From positions 1 to 7,100 of the forward strand of contig JAUZOU010000150.1 in assembly GCA_030706285.1 (NCBI GenBank): a stretch of DNA of 7,100 nucleotides, read 5' to 3'. The translations under genes and the position numbers were made by a program. Below the pieces are notes generated by a model. It searched no databases and was not told the origin of the DNA. It saw only the letters and a list, made by a program, of their open reading frames with translations. The DNA is from Bacteroidota bacterium (lineage in GTDB: Bacteria; Bacteroidota; Bacteroidia; Bacteroidales; UBA1402). Below are positions 4,942 to 7,100 of the stretch, piece after piece (the first letter of the stretch is position 1; every line of letters begins with the position of its first letter).

Positions 4942-7100
4942 ACCGGTAAAGAGGCTGGCGCTCCTGGAAAAATCAGCCATACAGAAGCCATACGGCCCAC
5001 ACCTGATCCGGTTTCAGCAGCTCGCATGCAGCAAGTCTATGAGGCTGTCAAAACACCTTTCAAATACGGCCTGGTTCTCGCTCCCGAACGGAATGACTAT
5101 AAAATGGATTGTCCGGTTGTTTTCCGTCATGGTCGTGATTGGTACATGACTTACCTCGTTTACAACGGTAAGGAAGGAAAGGATGGCCGGGGATATGAAA
5201 CCTGGCTGGCCGAAAGTTCCGATTTGCTGACCTGGAGGTCTTTGGGAAAAATTCTTTCATTCAAAGACACTGGCTGGGATACCAATCAGCGAGGAGGTTT
5301 CATGTCATTGATCGATCGCCGGTGGGGAGGCGGTTATCACGTGAGGAAAGTTGGCGGACAATACTGGATGACATACATCGGCGGCAATACGCCCGGGTAT
5401 GAACAAGGGATGCTCAAGGTGGGTGTGGCACATACGGCTGGCCATATCGGGGAAGCACATGAATGGGAAACCTTTGACAGACCGGTCCTTTCTCCTGAAG
5501 ATCCAGCCAATGGCTGGTGGGAAAGCTTGACTCAATATAAAAGCTCGGTGATGTGGGACAAGCAGTTGATCCTCGGCGCTCCCTTTGTCATGTTCTATAA
5601 TGCCGGCGGTGTCAACCCGGTTTCCAACGTGAAGGGGGAACGAATCGGCATTGCGTTGTCCCATGACATGAAGAACTGGACCAGGTATGCCGGAAATCCG
5701 GTGGTTAACCATGAAGGTGGCATTACCGGTGATGCCGATGTTCAGCAAATGGGTGATTTGTTTGTCCTATTTTACTATTCGGCCTTTCGCCCGGGCGTTC
5801 CCTACAAAGCCTATAACAATTTCTGCTGTTCCTACGACCTGATTCACTGGACCGATTGGAAAGGAGAAAAGCTGATCTATCCATCGGAATCGTATGATGA
5901 TTTGTTTGCGCACAAACCGTGTGTGATCAGTCACAACGGCATCGTGTATCATTTCTATTGTGCTGTCAATCAAGCTAACCAGCGGGGCATTGCATTGGCT
6001 ACGTCAAAACCGGTGGGGCGTAGCGCGGTCCGTTTTCCGGAACCGGAGTCAACACAGTTTAGAAAAGAACTCTCGTTGAATGGAGCCTGGTCATCCAGGT
6101 TGGATGGCGATTCAACCTGGACAGCCGTCTTTGTCCCGCATAACTGGGACCAGTATTATGGTTACAGACGGCTGAAGCATGGGAATCTGCATGGGACAGC
6201 CTGGTATAAAAGAACGTTTCAGACACCTGCAGACCTTGAGGGCAACCGGTGCTTCCTGTATTTTGAGGGGGTTGGTTCGTATGCGACTGTTTTTGTCAAT
6301 GGCAGGCAAATCGGCGCTCATCAAGGCGGGCTGACGACGTTTACGTTGGATGTGACCGGTGCACTTCATGAAAACGGATGGAATGAGTTGATGGTCAAAG
6401 TTGAACAACCTGCCATGATTTCAGACTTGCCTTGGATCTGCGGTGGCTGTTCAGGGGAAATGGGCTTTTCGGAAGGTTCTCAGCCACTTGGCATTTTCCG
6501 CCCGGTGACATTGGTGGTGACCAATGAGGTGCGGATCCAACCGTTCGGTGTGTTTCTCTGGAATGAACCGGGCAGTATCCGTCCGGATGGTGCGGAGACG
6601 CAGGTGGAAACGACCTTGAAGAACTATGGAAAAATCATTCGTAGTATTCAGGTGGTCAGTAAGTTGGTGGATGAAAATGGCATCATGGCTGCCCGGTCTG
6701 TCAACGACCTGGAAATCGATCCGGGTGAAGAAGATACGATTCAGCAGGTGCTGACGATGGAAAAGGCACCTGAACGCTGGTCTCCGGAAAAGCCGGTTCT
6801 GTATACTCTGATTACCCTGTTGAAGGAAGACGGCAAGGTCATCGACGAGCTCCGGACACCCTATGGTTTCAGAACCGTCAGCTGGCCTCAGACCCGCAAC
6901 GACGGTGACCACCGGCTGTACATCAACGATAAGCCAGTTTTCCTCAATGGCATCGGGGAATACGAACATCAGCTGGGCATCAGCCATTCCTTCTCCGATA
7001 AACAAATCGAATCGAGGGTGCAACAGATCAAAGCGGCCGGGTTTAATGCCTTTAGAGATGCTCATCAGCCTCATAATCTGTTGTATAAAGACTTGTTCGA
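4837..7100 (+). CDS. secreted two-enzyme fusion: GH137-like beta-propeller plus GH2 hydrolase (3' end missing)
   Basis: A bifunctional exo-glycosidase that resembles BT0996 of B. thetaiotaomicron: beta-L-arabinofuranosidase plus beta-D-glucuronidase, both acting on RG-II side chains in the periplasm (roles from memory, by analogy). The frame is open for 754 codons and runs off the window. ATG 4837 is the first start after the in-frame TAA at 4825 and gives a good signal peptide (residues 1-35). Residues about 75-390 are a five-bladed propeller with five YMTYLVYN-like strands. About 408-555 are the GH2 sugar-binding jelly roll (VPHNW, GTAWYKRTF, FVNGRQIGAHQGGLTTF, GIFRPVTLVV). About 556-680 are the Ig-like domain. 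The barrel starts at about 690 (LYINDKPVFLNGIGEYEH, IKAAGFNAFRDAHQPHN). The two GH2 catalytic glutamates lie beyond base 7100, so activity of that half cannot be judged. The GH2 domains are certain; the GH137 label is likely, though another GH43-like propeller family is possible. Confidence 0.85.
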   Translation, partial: MVVYKRFYIKNLFRQYVPLSVAVMLTLAVSEVVASTGKEAGAPGKISHTEAIRPTPDPVSAARMQQVYEAVKTPFKYGLVLAPERNDYKMDCPVVFRHGRDWYMTYLVYNGKEGKDGRGYETWLAESSDLLTWRSLGKILSFKDTGWDTNQRGGFMSLIDRRWGGGYHVRKVGGQYWMTYIGGNTPGYEQGMLKVGVAHTAGHIGEAHEWETFDRPVLSPEDPANGWWESLTQYKSSVMWDKQLILGAPFVMFYNAGGVNPVSNVKGERIGIALSHDMKNWTRYAGNPVVNHEGGITGDADVQQMGDLFVLFYYSAFRPGVPYKAYNNFCCSYDLIHWTDWKGEKLIYPSESYDDLFAHKPCVISHNGIVYHFYCAVNQANQRGIALATSKPVGRSAVRFPEPESTQFRKELSLNGAWSSRLDGDSTWTAVFVPHNWDQYYGYRRLKHGNLHGTAWYKRTFQTPADLEGNRCFLYFEGVGSYATVFVNGRQIGAHQGGLTTFTLDVTGALHENGWNELMVKVEQPAMISDLPWICGGCSGEMGFSEGSQPLGIFRPVTLVVTNEVRIQPFGVFLWNEPGSIRPDGAETQVETTLKNYGKIIRSIQVVSKLVDENGIMAARSVNDLEIDPGEEDTIQQVLTMEKAPERWSPEKPVLYTLITLLKEDGKVIDELRTPYGFRTVSWPQTRNDGDHRLYINDKPVFLNGIGEYEHQLGISHSFSDKQIESRVQQIKAAGFNAFRDAHQPHNLLYKDLF
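5059..6006 (+). other. five-bladed beta-propeller domain (GH137-like)
   Basis: Five variants of one pattern, a buried polar residue followed by a Gly-centred turn and an aromatic strand, occur at residues 91-110 (CPVVFRHGRDWYMTYLVYN), 169-184 (VRKVGGQYWMTYIGG), 243-257 (QLILGAPFVMFYNAG), 299-317 (DADVQQMGDLFVLFYYSAF) and 359-378 (HKPCVISHNGIVYHFYCAV). Between some of them lie Ser-x-Asp-x3-Trp turns (SSDLLTWRS, SHDMKNWTR, SYDLIHWTD). This is the layout of GH43, GH32 and GH137 propellers. Conserved-looking acidic residues include Asp91, Glu229 (GWWESL) and Asp299/Asp301; which ones are catalytic cannot be decided here. Confidence 0.7.
6058..7100 (+). other. GH2 module: jelly roll, Ig-like domain and start of the catalytic barrel
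   Basis: Residues 408-754 of the fusion. The order SLNGAW, VPHNW, AWYKRTF, FEGVGSYATVFVNG, HQGGLTTFTLDVTG, GIFRPV is the standard GH2 N-terminal domain. The Ig-like domain follows and ends near TPYGFRTV. The barrel opens with INDKPVFLNG and reaches FNAFRDAHQPHN, where typical GH2 enzymes read NAVRTSHYP. Roughly the last 250 or more residues of the barrel are expected beyond the window. Confidence 0.88.

Noticed and set aside
6451..7074. 207-codon open frame on the - strand
   Set aside because: It is antisense to well-conserved GH2 domains and shows no motifs of its own. It stands out only because the real gene has no stop in the window.

Overview
The window is an accessory carbohydrate-degradation segment from a Bacteroidota bacterium, most likely a gut or rumen Bacteroidales with GC near 50% (judged by eye, not counted). 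The clues are three exported-type glycoside hydrolases in tandem, near-zero gene spacing, AT-rich start regions without Shine-Dalgarno sequences, and a close resemblance to Bacteroides polysaccharide utilization locus (PUL) enzymes. Every gene is on the + strand. Coding sequence fills the window except for a 3-base and a 19-base gap.

Layout: (1) 1-2063 is the 3' part of a GH78-type alpha-L-rhamnosidase whose start lies upstream of the window. (2) 2067-4817 is a complete 916-residue secreted hydrolase that best matches my memory of GH138 alpha-D-galacturonidases. (3) 4837-7100 is the 5' part (754 codons, still open at the window end) of a very large secreted protein. It joins an N-terminal five-bladed beta-propeller glycosidase (GH137-like) to a GH2 enzyme, and the window ends just inside the GH2 catalytic barrel. 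An annotation that requires a stop codon inside the window would miss this third gene.

Taken together, GH78 + GH138 + GH137-GH2 is the enzyme set of a rhamnogalacturonan-II (RG-II) PUL, as described for Bacteroides thetaiotaomicron (BT1001, BT0997 and BT0996, from memory). RG-II is the most complex plant cell-wall pectin. In that scheme the propeller domain removes a terminal beta-L-arabinofuranose from chain B, which exposes rhamnose for the GH78. The GH138 removes alpha-D-galacturonic acid from chain A, and the GH2 domain removes beta-D-glucuronic acid, also from chain A. The assignment is by recognition of sequence families and gene neighbourhood. No search was run, and exact substrates remain inference.

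I saw no SusC/SusD pair, regulator, RNA gene, mobile element, CRISPR array, tandem DNA repeat, promoter or terminator here. The window looks like the interior of one operon. It does not look like an undescribed system. The points most worth a second look are the truncated fusion gene at the right end and the non-canonical GH78 catalytic motif.
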